DNA from: JAMXLO01 sp964427005
GTDB lineage: Bacteria; Pseudomonadota; Alphaproteobacteria; Acetobacterales; Acetobacteraceae
Assembly: GCA_964427005.1 (NCBI GenBank)
Contig: CAYRTL010000013.1
Location: 1 to 64,000, forward strand
Length of the DNA stretch: 64,000 nucleotides
Direction of reading: 5' to 3'
Shown here: in pieces, positions 51,119 to 59,308 of the stretch
How positions within the stretch are numbered: position 1 is the stretch's first letter
Layout of the letters: each line of letters opens with the position of its first letter
Program-made: the position numbers and the translations under genes
Notes under the pieces: generated by a model
Told to the model about the DNA's origin: nothing
Database searches by the model: none
What the model saw: the letters and a program-made list of their open reading frames with translations, nothing else

Positions 51119-52369
51119 TCAGAGGAATCGCTGTGCAGCGTAAGGCGCTGGATCAATGCCAGGCGCTTGGCCGATAATCAACCGCGCGACAAGGCGGCCT
51201 GTCGGCGGACCACCGGTCATACCGAAATGCCCGTGGCCGAAAGCGAAATGCAGTCCAGGATGCCGCGTGGCCGGGCCCAAGATCGGCAGACTATCAGGCG
51301 TGGATGGGCGGAAACCCATCCAGTAGCGTACCCGCGCACCCGTCAGCCCTGGAAACATTCGCCTGGCGTGCTGCACTAACACCTTTGCCCGTTCTTCATT
51401 GGGCGGCGCGTCCAGGCCGGCAATCTCCACCGTACCGGCAACGCGCAAGCCGTCCTCCATGGGTGTGACCCCAAATGCGCGCGTCTTATTGCTTATTGGC
51501 AGCGCCGGCATCACTTCGGGATCGAACAGCATCGCGTGATAGCCGCGCTCGGTCTCCAAAGGTGGTTTGATCCGCAGCGGCTCGAGCAATTGGCGCGACC
51601 AGGCGCCTGCCGCGACCACGAGGTGATCAGCCGAGCGATTGGCGGTGTTGGTCATCACCATCCAGCGACCGCCTTCGCGTGGGATCAGCTTCATCGCGCG
51701 CTCGTTGATCAGCACGCCGCCTTCATGAGTGAACAGTTCGCCCAGCGCGCGCACGCTGCGCTGCGGGCTGACAGTGAAGCCGTTGCCCGGCATCAGCAGG
51801 CCACGCGTGACTTCGCGAGCGATGCCAGGAAACATCTGGCGCAGGTCATCGGCAGTAAGCGTCTCGACGCGAATACCATGGCGCTCCCGCACCTGGCGTT
51901 CCACTCGTGCGCTCTCGCTCTCGGCGTCGCCTTCCCACACATGCACCTGACCAACCGGCCGGATCAGCTCGCGGTATAGCTCGGGACCCAACAACTCCTG
52001 CCAGCAATCCAGCGACTGGCGATGCAAGGCACGCATGGCGTCGGAGATCGCCATGACGCGATGCAGCCGACCTGACTCGATCCAGCGCAGCAGCCAGGGG
52101 AGTGCGCGCGGGAAATAGCTTGGTCGCACTGAGAGCGGCCCCAACGGATCGCTCAGCCAGCCCGGCAGCTTGCGCAACATGCCTGGTAGCGCGATCGGCA
52201 CTGCTGTGTCCGGGCTGAGCAGTCCTGCATTGCCGAACGAGGCACCGCCGGCTGGTGGCAGCGGATCGACCACGGCCACGGCCATGCCCGCCCGGCGCAA
52301 ATACAGCGCGGTAGACAGGCCGGCGACGCCAGCTCCAATGATGATGGCCTGGTGCTGAGCGAGCGTCAT
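51119..52369 (-). CDS. FAD-dependent oxidoreductase, D-amino-acid dehydrogenase (DadA) type
   Basis: 416 residues: the FAD loop AIIIGAGVAGLSTALYLRRA, ASFGNAGLLSPDTAVPIALP, SYFPRALPWLLRWIESGR, DHLVVAAGAWSRQLLEPL and the C-terminal FAFGHGHFGMTGGPPTGRLV, all matching the DadA family that deaminates D-amino acids to 2-oxo acids. ATG 52369 was used; the frame runs further to 52420. It converges with the Gfo/Idh gene and is divergent from the inositol-phosphate synthase gene. Confidence 0.9.
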   Translation of the reverse strand: MTLAQHQAIIIGAGVAGLSTALYLRRAGMAVAVVDPLPPAGGASFGNAGLLSPDTAVPIALPGMLRKLPGWLSDPLGPLSVRPSYFPRALPWLLRWIESGRLHRVMAISDAMRALHRQSLDCWQELLGPELYRELIRPVGQVHVWEGDAESESARVERQVRERHGIRVETLTADDLRQMFPGIAREVTRGLLMPGNGFTVSPQRSVRALGELFTHEGGVLINERAMKLIPREGGRWMVMTNTANRSADHLVVAAGAWSRQLLEPLRIKPPLETERGYHAMLFDPEVMPALPISNKTRAFGVTPMEDGLRVAGTVEIAGLDAPPNEERAKVLVQHARRMFPGLTGARVRYWMGFRPSTPDSLPILGPATRHPGLHFAFGHGHFGMTGGPPTGRLVARLIIGQAPGIDPAPYAAQRFL

Positions 52370-52527
52370 CCGTCCACCCCTGATCGTTACGCGCACATCG
52401 TGAAGGCGCGCGCTTTTCACGGCAAGCCGGGAGATTTTGCCACAAAGGTTTGTAGAAGCTTTCAGGCAACCGCCGTTGCTACGGCAGGTTTGTTCCCCGA
52501 CCAGGGTTCCTCGTCAGCCAAGGAGGC

Positions 52528-53601
52528 ATGCGCGTGGGCAGCATTCGCGTGGGGGTCGTGGGCGTCGGCAATTGTGCGTCCTCGCTAATTCAGGGGATCG
52601 CCTTCTACAGCCGAACCGACGGCAATGCTCCCGTGCCGGGGCTCATGCATGCCAATCTGGGCGGCTATTCGATTGCCGATATCCAGATCAGCGCCGCCTT
52701 CGACATCGCCCGCGGGAAAGTTGGCCGCGACGTCGCGGAAGCAATTTTGTGTGAGCCGAACAACACTCACGTGTTCGCAACGGTGCCGAAGACCGGTGTG
52801 AGAGTGCAACGCGGCCCCACGATGGACGGGCTGGGGCGCTACCTTCGCGAAATGGTGGAAGAGAGTGACGCACCTGTTGTCAATGTGGCCGAGGCACTGC
52901 GCCGTACAGAGACACAGGTTCTGGTATCGTATCTGCCCGTCGGTTCGGAGCGGGCGACGCGTTGGTACGCCGAGCAGGCACTCGCTGCGGGATGCGCGTT
53001 CGTCAACTGCATTCCTGTCTTCATCGCATCGGATCCGTTGTGGCAAGAACGCTTCGAACAAAAGGGACTGCCGTTGATCGGTGATGACATCAAGTCCCAG
53101 GTCGGCGCTACCATCCTGCATCGCGCAATCGTCAACCTGTTCCGGGAGCGCGGCGTCCGGGTCGACCGGACGTATCAGCTCAACTTCGGTGGCAACACGG
53201 ACTTCGCCAATATGCTGGAACGCGAGCGGCTGGAGTCGAAGAAGATCTCCAAGACCCGGGCGGTGACAAGTCAGCTCGGCGAACCGATTGAGCCGGAGAA
53301 CGTGCATATCGGTCCAAGCGACTTCGTGCCATGGCTGACCGATCGAAAATGGGCACACATCCGGGTGGAAGGCACCTCATTCGGCAACGTTCCCCTGACC
53401 TGCGAAGTGAAACTGGAGGTCTGGGATTCGCCAAATTCCGCCGGCGTGGTTATCGACGCGGTCCGCTGCGCAAGACTGGCGCTCGACCGACGTATCGGCG
53501 GCGTGCTCATCGGACCTTCCAGCTACTTCATGAAGAGCCCGCCACAGCAGTTCACCGACCACGAGGCCTGTGAGCGCGCAGAAGCCTTCATTCGCGGGTG
53601 A
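52528..53601 (+). CDS. ino1: Inositol-3-phosphate synthase
   Basis: Ino1 isomerises glucose 6-phosphate to 1L-myo-inositol 3-phosphate with NAD. Of 357 residues, the recognisable parts are RVGVVGVGNCASSLIQGIAF, VNVAEALRRTETQVLVSYLP, CAFVNCIPVFIASDP, GDDIKSQVGATILHR (active-site lysine/aspartate region), QLNFGGNTDFANMLE and SKTRAVTS. AGGAGG lies one base before ATG 52528, so GTG 52534 (spacing 7) is probably the real start. It heads an operon with sugar-modifying genes, overlapping the next gene by 4 bases. Confidence 0.93.
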   Translation: MRVGSIRVGVVGVGNCASSLIQGIAFYSRTDGNAPVPGLMHANLGGYSIADIQISAAFDIARGKVGRDVAEAILCEPNNTHVFATVPKTGVRVQRGPTMDGLGRYLREMVEESDAPVVNVAEALRRTETQVLVSYLPVGSERATRWYAEQALAAGCAFVNCIPVFIASDPLWQERFEQKGLPLIGDDIKSQVGATILHRAIVNLFRERGVRVDRTYQLNFGGNTDFANMLERERLESKKISKTRAVTSQLGEPIEPENVHIGPSDFVPWLTDRKWAHIRVEGTSFGNVPLTCEVKLEVWDSPNSAGVVIDAVRCARLALDRRIGGVLIGPSSYFMKSPPQQFTDHEACERAEAFIRG

Positions 53602-54206
53602 GGACGCAAAGATTGGGGCGGACGCTGTTCCATTTGGTCCGCCATGGGGCCTATGCACTGGTTGACCATGCGCTCGGCGGCCGGGCGAGCTACACACTCT
53701 CGCCCCAAGGGCGCGAACAAGCCGACCGGATCGCGGCTGTGCTGAAGCCGCGAGGCCCAGCCCTCATCGTGTCATCACCGGTGCAACGCTGTCGGGAAAC
53801 AGCGGAGCTGATCGCCGACCGTTTGTCTTTGGATCTGCAAATCGACGACGCGTTTGCTGAAATCGAATTTGCACATTGGACCGGCAGACGGTTCGAGGAT
53901 CTGCAGGGCGATCCTGCCTGGCAGGCATGGAACAGTTTCCGCAGCACGGCCGTAATTCCTGGCGGCGAGACAATGCTCGCCACCCAAGCCCGGGCCGTTG
54001 CGGGACTGATGCACCATGCTGGTTGCTATCCCAACGACGAGTTGGTCATCGTCAGCCATGCTGATGTGATCAAGGCAGTGCTCGCGCACTTCCTCGGCAC
54101 ACCGCTCGATCTGATGTGTCGAATAGAAATTAGTCCGGGATCCATCAGTCAGCTCATATTGCTGCGGGATGATGCAAAGGTCCTGGCCATCAACATTCAG
54201 CCCTGA
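53598..54206 (+). CDS. Histidine phosphatase family protein (phosphoglycerate-mutase-like)
   Basis: 202 residues: the catalytic RHG in LFHLVRHGAYALVDH, LSPQGREQADRIAAVL, IVSSPVQRCRETAELIA, the acid EIEFAHWTGRRFEDLQ and the second histidine in ELVIVSHADVIKAVL. It probably hydrolyses a phosphomonoester. Following Ino1 directly (GTGA overlap), it could dephosphorylate inositol phosphate or a phosphorylated glycoconjugate intermediate, which is inference. Confidence 0.88.
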   Translation: MRTQRLGRTLFHLVRHGAYALVDHALGGRASYTLSPQGREQADRIAAVLKPRGPALIVSSPVQRCRETAELIADRLSLDLQIDDAFAEIEFAHWTGRRFEDLQGDPAWQAWNSFRSTAVIPGGETMLATQARAVAGLMHHAGCYPNDELVIVSHADVIKAVLAHFLGTPLDLMCRIEISPGSISQLILLRDDAKVLAINIQP

Positions 54207-54224
54207 ACGCCCACCGGCGCGCTC

Positions 54225-54947
54225 GTGAAGCAAACGTCGTGCAAGGCGGTGGTGTTCGACCTGGATGGCACGTTGCTTGACACCGAGCCATTCTATCGCG
54301 CCGCATTTGATGCAGCCGCGCATGCTTTCGGTGTTGTTGTGCCGCCGGATCTCTATCGCGGACTGGTTGGCATCGCGACATCTGAGCGGCGCCCGATACT
54401 GCGCCATGCCTTTGGTGCCCGTTTTCCAGTGGATGAGTTCATTGCTACGTACTACGCGCAGCGCGCTGCACATGTGCCGCGACGGATCCCCCTCTGTCCT
54501 GGCGCGGCTTCTCTGCTGCACCGGCTGCGCGTGCCCCAGGCAGTCGCCACCTCCGCGAGCCGACGCACTGCGTTCAGCCATCTCGGTCGCGCCGGTCTCG
54601 AAATTCAGTTCCGCCACGTGGTAACGCGCGACGATGTTCCTCGCGGCAAGCCAGCACCCGACACGTTTCTACGTGCAGCCGAACTGCTGGGAGTTGCGCC
54701 AGCAGAGTGCATTGCCGTCGAAGACTCGGGTACCGGTGTGGCCGCAGCACATGCCGCCGGGATGGGCGTAGTCATGGTCGCACCCCATGCCACCAACGAG
54801 ACCCGAGATTGCTGCCTCGCTGTGGTATCGCGGCTCGATGCGATTGCCGACCTGCTGGGACCCGCCGCCGTGCTCCCGAAACCGTGTTCGACATTCATTC
54901 GTTGGGATGGGGACGCGGAAGAGAGACCGGTGACGCATACCTCATGA
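54225..54947 (+). CDS. HAD-superfamily phosphatase/mutase
   Basis: 240 residues, HAD subfamily IA: nucleophile motif VVFDLDGTLLDTEPFYRAAF, a small helical cap, motif II ATSASRR, motif III lysine in VPRGKPAPDTFLRAAELLG and motif IV AVEDSGTGVAAAHAAGM. Similar to phosphoglycolate phosphatases and beta-phosphoglucomutases. It starts at GTG 54225. Its TGA overlaps the ATG of the following glycosyltransferase. It is the second phosphatase in the inositol-linked operon. Confidence 0.88.
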   Translation: MKQTSCKAVVFDLDGTLLDTEPFYRAAFDAAAHAFGVVVPPDLYRGLVGIATSERRPILRHAFGARFPVDEFIATYYAQRAAHVPRRIPLCPGAASLLHRLRVPQAVATSASRRTAFSHLGRAGLEIQFRHVVTRDDVPRGKPAPDTFLRAAELLGVAPAECIAVEDSGTGVAAAHAAGMGVVMVAPHATNETRDCCLAVVSRLDAIADLLGPAAVLPKPCSTFIRWDGDAEERPVTHTS

Positions 54948-56020
54948 GGATCGTGATCTTTGGCCTGGCTGTCAGTTCCTCGTGGGGCAACGGCCATGCC
55001 GCGCTCTGGCGCGGATTGATACGGGCTCTGCATGCGGCCGGACACCACGTGACCTTCTTCGAACGCGACGTCCCGTACTACGCAGGGTGCCGCGATATCA
55101 CAGAGCTTCCGGGCGGGGGAGACCTGGTGCTGTACGGTGATTGGGACGCCGAGAACGCCAGGCGTATAGTCGAAGCCTCGGACGTCGCCATGGTGACCTC
55201 CTATTGCCCCGATGGCAGTGCCGCGACGCACCTCATCACAGATAGTCGAGCGGGGCTCCGTTGCTTCTACGACCTGGACACACCGGTGACGCTGGCGAGG
55301 ATAAGTGCTGGAGAGCGTGTAGAGTACATCGTCCCCGAAGGTCTCGGCTGCTTCGACCTCGTGCTGAGTTACACTGGCGGCAGCGCGTTGGAGGCGTTGC
55401 GGACGCAGCTTGGTGCACGTCATGTAGTTGCGCTTTATGGGTCAGTCGACCCAGAGGTGCACCGCCCGGGCCTGCCCGCACCGCAGTACTGCGGCGCATT
55501 GTCATATCTCGGTACCTATGCCACCGATCGGCAGCCGACGCTCGAGCGACTTTTTCTGGAGCCAGCGCGGATGCGGCCAGAGCACCGCTTTGTCATGGCC
55601 GGCGCCCAGTATCCGCACGATTTCCCTTGGTCGGACAATGTGTACTTCGTCCGCCATCTTGCTCCATCGGAACATGCTGCCTTCTATGCATCATCCCGGC
55701 TGACCTTGAACGTGACTCGCTCCGCGATGGCAGCAGCCGGTTGGTGTCCGTCAGGACGACTGTTCGAGGCGGCTGCGTGCGGTGTGCCGCTGCTCAGCGA
55801 TAGCTGGCCCGGTCTTGACCACTTCTTCACACCCGGCAGCGAGGTGCTGATAGCGCAGGATACCGCCGATGCCCTTGCCGCAATCGACCTACCCGATGCA
55901 GAGCTTGCCTCGATCGCCCGTCGCGCGCGGGAGCGGGTACTTGACGAACACACGGCGGCGCACCGCGCAGAGGAGATGATCGCCGCGTTCGAAGGGGCGA
56001 TGTCGCCGGAGGCCGCATGA
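54944..56020 (+). CDS. CgeB-type glycosyltransferase
   Basis: 358 residues from ATG 54944 (ATGA overlap with the HAD gene). The N-terminus MRIVIFGLAVSSSWGNGHAA is a GT-B Rossmann start, followed by HHVTFFERDVPYYAGCRD. The C-terminal CgeB region has HLAPSEHAAFYASSRLTLNV, GWCPSGRLFEAAACGVPLLS and SEVLIAQDTADALAAI. The enlarged frame to 54707 is not real. It probably adds a sugar to an inositol- or nucleotide-linked acceptor made by this operon. Confidence 0.85.
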   Translation: MRIVIFGLAVSSSWGNGHAALWRGLIRALHAAGHHVTFFERDVPYYAGCRDITELPGGGDLVLYGDWDAENARRIVEASDVAMVTSYCPDGSAATHLITDSRAGLRCFYDLDTPVTLARISAGERVEYIVPEGLGCFDLVLSYTGGSALEALRTQLGARHVVALYGSVDPEVHRPGLPAPQYCGALSYLGTYATDRQPTLERLFLEPARMRPEHRFVMAGAQYPHDFPWSDNVYFVRHLAPSEHAAFYASSRLTLNVTRSAMAAAGWCPSGRLFEAAACGVPLLSDSWPGLDHFFTPGSEVLIAQDTADALAAIDLPDAELASIARRARERVLDEHTAAHRAEEMIAAFEGAMSPEAA

Positions 56021-56829
56021 CCTGGGGCATTATTCCAGCCGCCGGCAACGGGCTGCGCATTCAGCCGCTGGCATTCTCGAAGGAACTGCTGCCCGTCGGC
56101 TCGCGGATGGATGCAGCGGGCATAGAGCGGCCGCGCGCTGTCAGCGAATACCTGGTCGAGCGAATGATCCGGGGCGGCGCCGGCAAGCTTTGCTTCGTTA
56201 TCTCGCCGTGGAAGTCTGATATCCTGCAATATTACGGTGGCACGGTGGCTGGTGCCGATGTGGCCTATGTAATTCAAAGCCAAGCCAGCGGCCTTTGCGA
56301 TGCGATCTTCTGCGCAGTTCCGCTGATCCATCCGGATGAACCAGTGCTGATCGGCTTACCCGACACAGTCTGGTTTCCCGAGGGCGCCTTTCGCGAACTG
56401 CCTGACGATGGCCTTTCCCTGCTGCTGTTTCAGGTACAACGGCCACAATTGTTTGATGCCGTTATCTTGGATGACAATAGCCGCGTCTGCGAGATCCAGG
56501 TGAAGGCCGCGGGGGCCCGTTCGAACTGGATCTGGGGCGGCTTCAAGATGCCCGGACATATCCTACACGCGCTTCGCGAGCTGTGGATACGCCGCGGGCG
56601 GCAGGACGAATATGTCGGCACGCTGCTGAACGCCTGGATCGCCGAAGGCAATGCTGTTCATGGCGTTTGCGCTGGCAAACAGTACGTCGATGTTGGCACG
56701 CTGGGCGGATATCGTGAGGCACTAGGCCTGCTCGGTGGTGGCCCAGCCCACGCCGGCGAAGCGCGTCTAATTCCCAACGTCAGGAGCAAGCGAGATGGAC
56801 GGCAACGTCACGTCGTCTCCGCGCCATAG
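56017..56829 (+). CDS. Sugar nucleotidyltransferase
   Basis: 270 residues. The NTP-transferase start WGIIPAAGNGLRIQPLAFSK corresponds to the pyrophosphorylase signature, but with GNGLRIQP in place of GxGTRxxP. FVISPWKSDILQYYGG, VLIGLPDTVWFPEGAF (metal aspartate) and YVDVGTLGGYREAL follow. It resembles glucose-1-phosphate thymidylyl/uridylyltransferases. It would supply the activated sugar for the operon. It overlaps the previous gene by 4 bases and the next by 35. Confidence 0.85.
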   Translation: MTWGIIPAAGNGLRIQPLAFSKELLPVGSRMDAAGIERPRAVSEYLVERMIRGGAGKLCFVISPWKSDILQYYGGTVAGADVAYVIQSQASGLCDAIFCAVPLIHPDEPVLIGLPDTVWFPEGAFRELPDDGLSLLLFQVQRPQLFDAVILDDNSRVCEIQVKAAGARSNWIWGGFKMPGHILHALRELWIRRGRQDEYVGTLLNAWIAEGNAVHGVCAGKQYVDVGTLGGYREALGLLGGGPAHAGEARLIPNVRSKRDGRQRHVVSAP

Positions 56830-57592
56830 CGAGTGGACGCCGGAGCGCGTGCGCGCCCAGGCGGCGGCTTTGGGGCCATGGTTCCACAATATGCAGCTCA
56901 TGGGCGTGTGGACCGCACCGGATCACTTCCTGGGCGACTATCCCAACGTGAAATGGCGGCGGTATGCCGACGCGATACCGCAGGATCTGCGCGGCAAAAC
57001 AGTACTCGATATTGGCTGCAATGGAGGCTTCTTCTCCATTGAAATGAAGAAGCGCGGCGCAGAACGGGTATTGGGCATCGACTTCGACGAAGACTACCTG
57101 GCTCAAGCCCGCTTTGCCGCTGATGTGGAAGCTCTCGACATCGAGTTCCGCCATTTGTCGGTGTACGACATCGCCGCGCTGGGTGAGCGGTTTGACTTGG
57201 TGTTGTTCATCGGGGTGCTCTACCATTTGCGCCATCCGCTCCTGGCGCTGGATCTGATTCACGAACATGTCGCGCGCGATCTTCTGATTTTCCAGTCGAT
57301 GCAGCGCGGGGCCACAGACGTGATGGATGTGGCGGAGGACTATTCGTTTTCAGAGATGGCGCCATTCGACCAACCAGATTACCCCAGGCTGCACTTCGTC
57401 GAACATCGATATGCGGGTGATCCTACCAATTGGTGGATACCCAACCGCGCCTGCACCGAAGCAATGCTGCGCAGCTCCGGGTTCGAAATCATGCGCCGGC
57501 TGGAGGAGGAGACATATCTCTGCCGCCGCGCAACACGACCGGATCAGGCGTATGGGCCTGTCTATCCGGCACGAGGAGTGAAGAGTGCATGA
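56795..57592 (+). CDS. SAM-dependent methyltransferase (CmoB-like, TIGR04290 type)
   Basis: 265 residues. WTPERVRAQAAALGPWFHNM and the following APDHFLGDYPNVKW are characteristic of this methyltransferase subfamily. The SAM loop is KTVLDIGCNGGFFSIEMKKR, then VLGIDFDEDYLAQARF, LVLFIGVLYHLRHPLLALDL and WWIPNRACTEAMLRSSGFEI. I recall this family from conserved sugar-modification neighbourhoods like this one. Substrate unknown. Its stop overlaps the next ATG. Confidence 0.85.
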   Translation: MDGNVTSSPRHSEWTPERVRAQAAALGPWFHNMQLMGVWTAPDHFLGDYPNVKWRRYADAIPQDLRGKTVLDIGCNGGFFSIEMKKRGAERVLGIDFDEDYLAQARFAADVEALDIEFRHLSVYDIAALGERFDLVLFIGVLYHLRHPLLALDLIHEHVARDLLIFQSMQRGATDVMDVAEDYSFSEMAPFDQPDYPRLHFVEHRYAGDPTNWWIPNRACTEAMLRSSGFEIMRRLEEETYLCRRATRPDQAYGPVYPARGVKSA

Positions 57593-58557
57593 TTGAAGCG
57601 GCGATGATCTGGAACGAGCCGAACAACAAGTCCCACTGGGACCTGGAGGCGGATCCGGAATGGCGGATCTTCGCCCGCATGGCAACGCTCGCCGGCCAGG
57701 CGATCGCAGCGGAAGCGCCGCACCTCCGGCGTGTGCTGGGCGGCATGTCGCCGATAGATCCCGATTTCGTCAGGCTGCTCGCGTCACACGGTGTGCTGGA
57801 CGAGATGGATGCGGTCGCCGTGCACGGATTTCCGCTGGACTGGAATCACTGGCAGATCGACGAATGGCCAGACAAGTTGAAGCTGATCGCAGGTGCAACG
57901 CATCTGCCGGTCTGGGTTTCCGAAGTCGGCGTGTCCAGCTTCGGCGCAGAGGAAGTGCAGGAATGGGGCTTACGACGAACGTATGAGCTCCTTACCGGCC
58001 GCTCGCCGCGGATCCAGTGGTACAGCCTGTACGATCTCCCTGCCGCATGGCCGGCGACCACACGACATAAGGAAGCCGAGGGTTCTTCGTATTACCGGCA
58101 CTTCCACATGGGGCTGCTGGACGAGCACGGAAGACCGAAGCGAATTGCCAAGATCTTTCACGAGGTCACTCCCGAAATCGGCCTCTGTCAGTGGTTCCAT
58201 TTCGAGGATCACCGCCTGCAAGATGCGGTGCGCTGGATGAAAGACCTTGGCGTGACCTATTTGCGGACCGGTTTGAGCTGGGCGGATGTCTATCGCCCAA
58301 ACGCACTAGCCTGGTTTGATCGGCAGATGAGTGCGTTGGAGGATTTCAACGTCACGATCACCTTCTGCTTCACCCCGGAGCACAAGGGAGTCTGGCCACA
58401 CTACACCGCACCACCAAAGGAGCCAGCCGAATTCGCCGAGTTCTGCGCTGCGATGGTCCGGCGCTATTGCAGCGGGGCAACGCCCAAGCCAGTCGGTTCA
58501 GCCGGTCCGGAGGTCGCAGATACGTTTGAGAAGGCCGATGTCGTGGGCAACGACTGA
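57589..58557 (+). CDS. Clan GH-A-like glycosidase with motifs in permuted order (beta-xylosidase-like)
   Basis: 322 residues from ATG 57589. The protein begins almost at the acid/base motif: IWNEPNNKSHWD with Glu10 in the NEP signature of clan GH-A. The nucleophile-like glutamate is Glu112 in LPVWVSEVGVSSFG. Only after this, at residues 205-295, come segments resembling the first barrel strands (MKDLGVTYLRTGLSWAD, VTITFCFTPEHKGVWP). The order beta4-8 then beta1-3 suggests a circular permutation. No signal peptide is seen, so it is probably cytoplasmic and may be a transferase or glycan-trimming enzyme. Confidence 0.75.
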   Translation: MIEAAMIWNEPNNKSHWDLEADPEWRIFARMATLAGQAIAAEAPHLRRVLGGMSPIDPDFVRLLASHGVLDEMDAVAVHGFPLDWNHWQIDEWPDKLKLIAGATHLPVWVSEVGVSSFGAEEVQEWGLRRTYELLTGRSPRIQWYSLYDLPAAWPATTRHKEAEGSSYYRHFHMGLLDEHGRPKRIAKIFHEVTPEIGLCQWFHFEDHRLQDAVRWMKDLGVTYLRTGLSWADVYRPNALAWFDRQMSALEDFNVTITFCFTPEHKGVWPHYTAPPKEPAEFAEFCAAMVRRYCSGATPKPVGSAGPEVADTFEKADVVGND

Positions 58558-59308
58558 CGACTTGCTGCGTGCACTTGCTCGGCGGGAGCCGATCGATGCG
58601 CCGATTGCTGTCGTGGTAGCGCATCCGGACGACGAGACAGCCGGTGCCGGCGCTTCGCTTTGGCTATTCCGAAGATTGAAGCTGATACATGTTACCGACG
58701 GCGCCCCGCGAAATCTGTGTGATGCACACGCCGCCGGGTTCGCGACATGCGAAGACTACGCTGCCGCGCGCCGTGACGAATTGCACGCTGCGCTCCGCAT
58801 TGGCGGTGTGCCGGCGCATCAGACGCAGTGCCTCGCGATTCCCGATCAGGCGGCATCGCTGCAGCTTACCGATCTCAGTACTGCATTGCGCGAGATTCTC
58901 CGCAATGTCGCTGCGGTGCTCACCCATGCCTATGAAGGTGGTCACCCCGACCATGACGCGATCGCCTTCGCGGTGCAGCGTTCCGGAATACCTGCGATCG
59001 AGATGGCTGGGTATCACGCAGCGCCGGCTGGCGGAATCGAAGTCGGCTGCTTTGCATCCCACCATGACGCCATAGTCGTTCCGCTCACGGATGAGGAGTG
59101 TGAACGTCGGGATGCGATGCTGGCCTGCTTCAAAACTCAACGCGCAACACTGGCGCCGTTCTTCGGACTGAGAGAAGAGCGGTTCCGGATCGCGCCTCGA
59201 TACGATTTCACGCGTCCGGCCACGTCACGCATCTATTACGATGACTTCGACTGGGGGATGACCAGCGCTAAGTGGTGCGAACTCGCCACGAAGGCCTTGC
59301 GTTGCTGA
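58538..59308 (+). CDS. PIG-L/LmbE-family N-deacetylase
   Basis: 256 residues from ATG 58538. The zinc motif VVVAHPDDETAGAG holds His29, Asp31 and Asp32, and the second motif YEGGHPDHDAIAF holds His136-His139. Both match MshB (mycothiol), PIG-L (GPI anchor) and BshB deacetylases, which remove acetyl from GlcNAc linked to inositol or malate. Its presence in an operon begun by Ino1 makes an inositol-linked aminosugar a reasonable substrate (inferred). It overlaps the glycosidase-like gene by 20 bases and the GT4 gene by 7. Confidence 0.92.
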   Translation: MSWATTDDLLRALARREPIDAPIAVVVAHPDDETAGAGASLWLFRRLKLIHVTDGAPRNLCDAHAAGFATCEDYAAARRDELHAALRIGGVPAHQTQCLAIPDQAASLQLTDLSTALREILRNVAAVLTHAYEGGHPDHDAIAFAVQRSGIPAIEMAGYHAAPAGGIEVGCFASHHDAIVVPLTDEECERRDAMLACFKTQRATLAPFFGLREERFRIAPRYDFTRPATSRIYYDDFDWGMTSAKWCELATKALRC

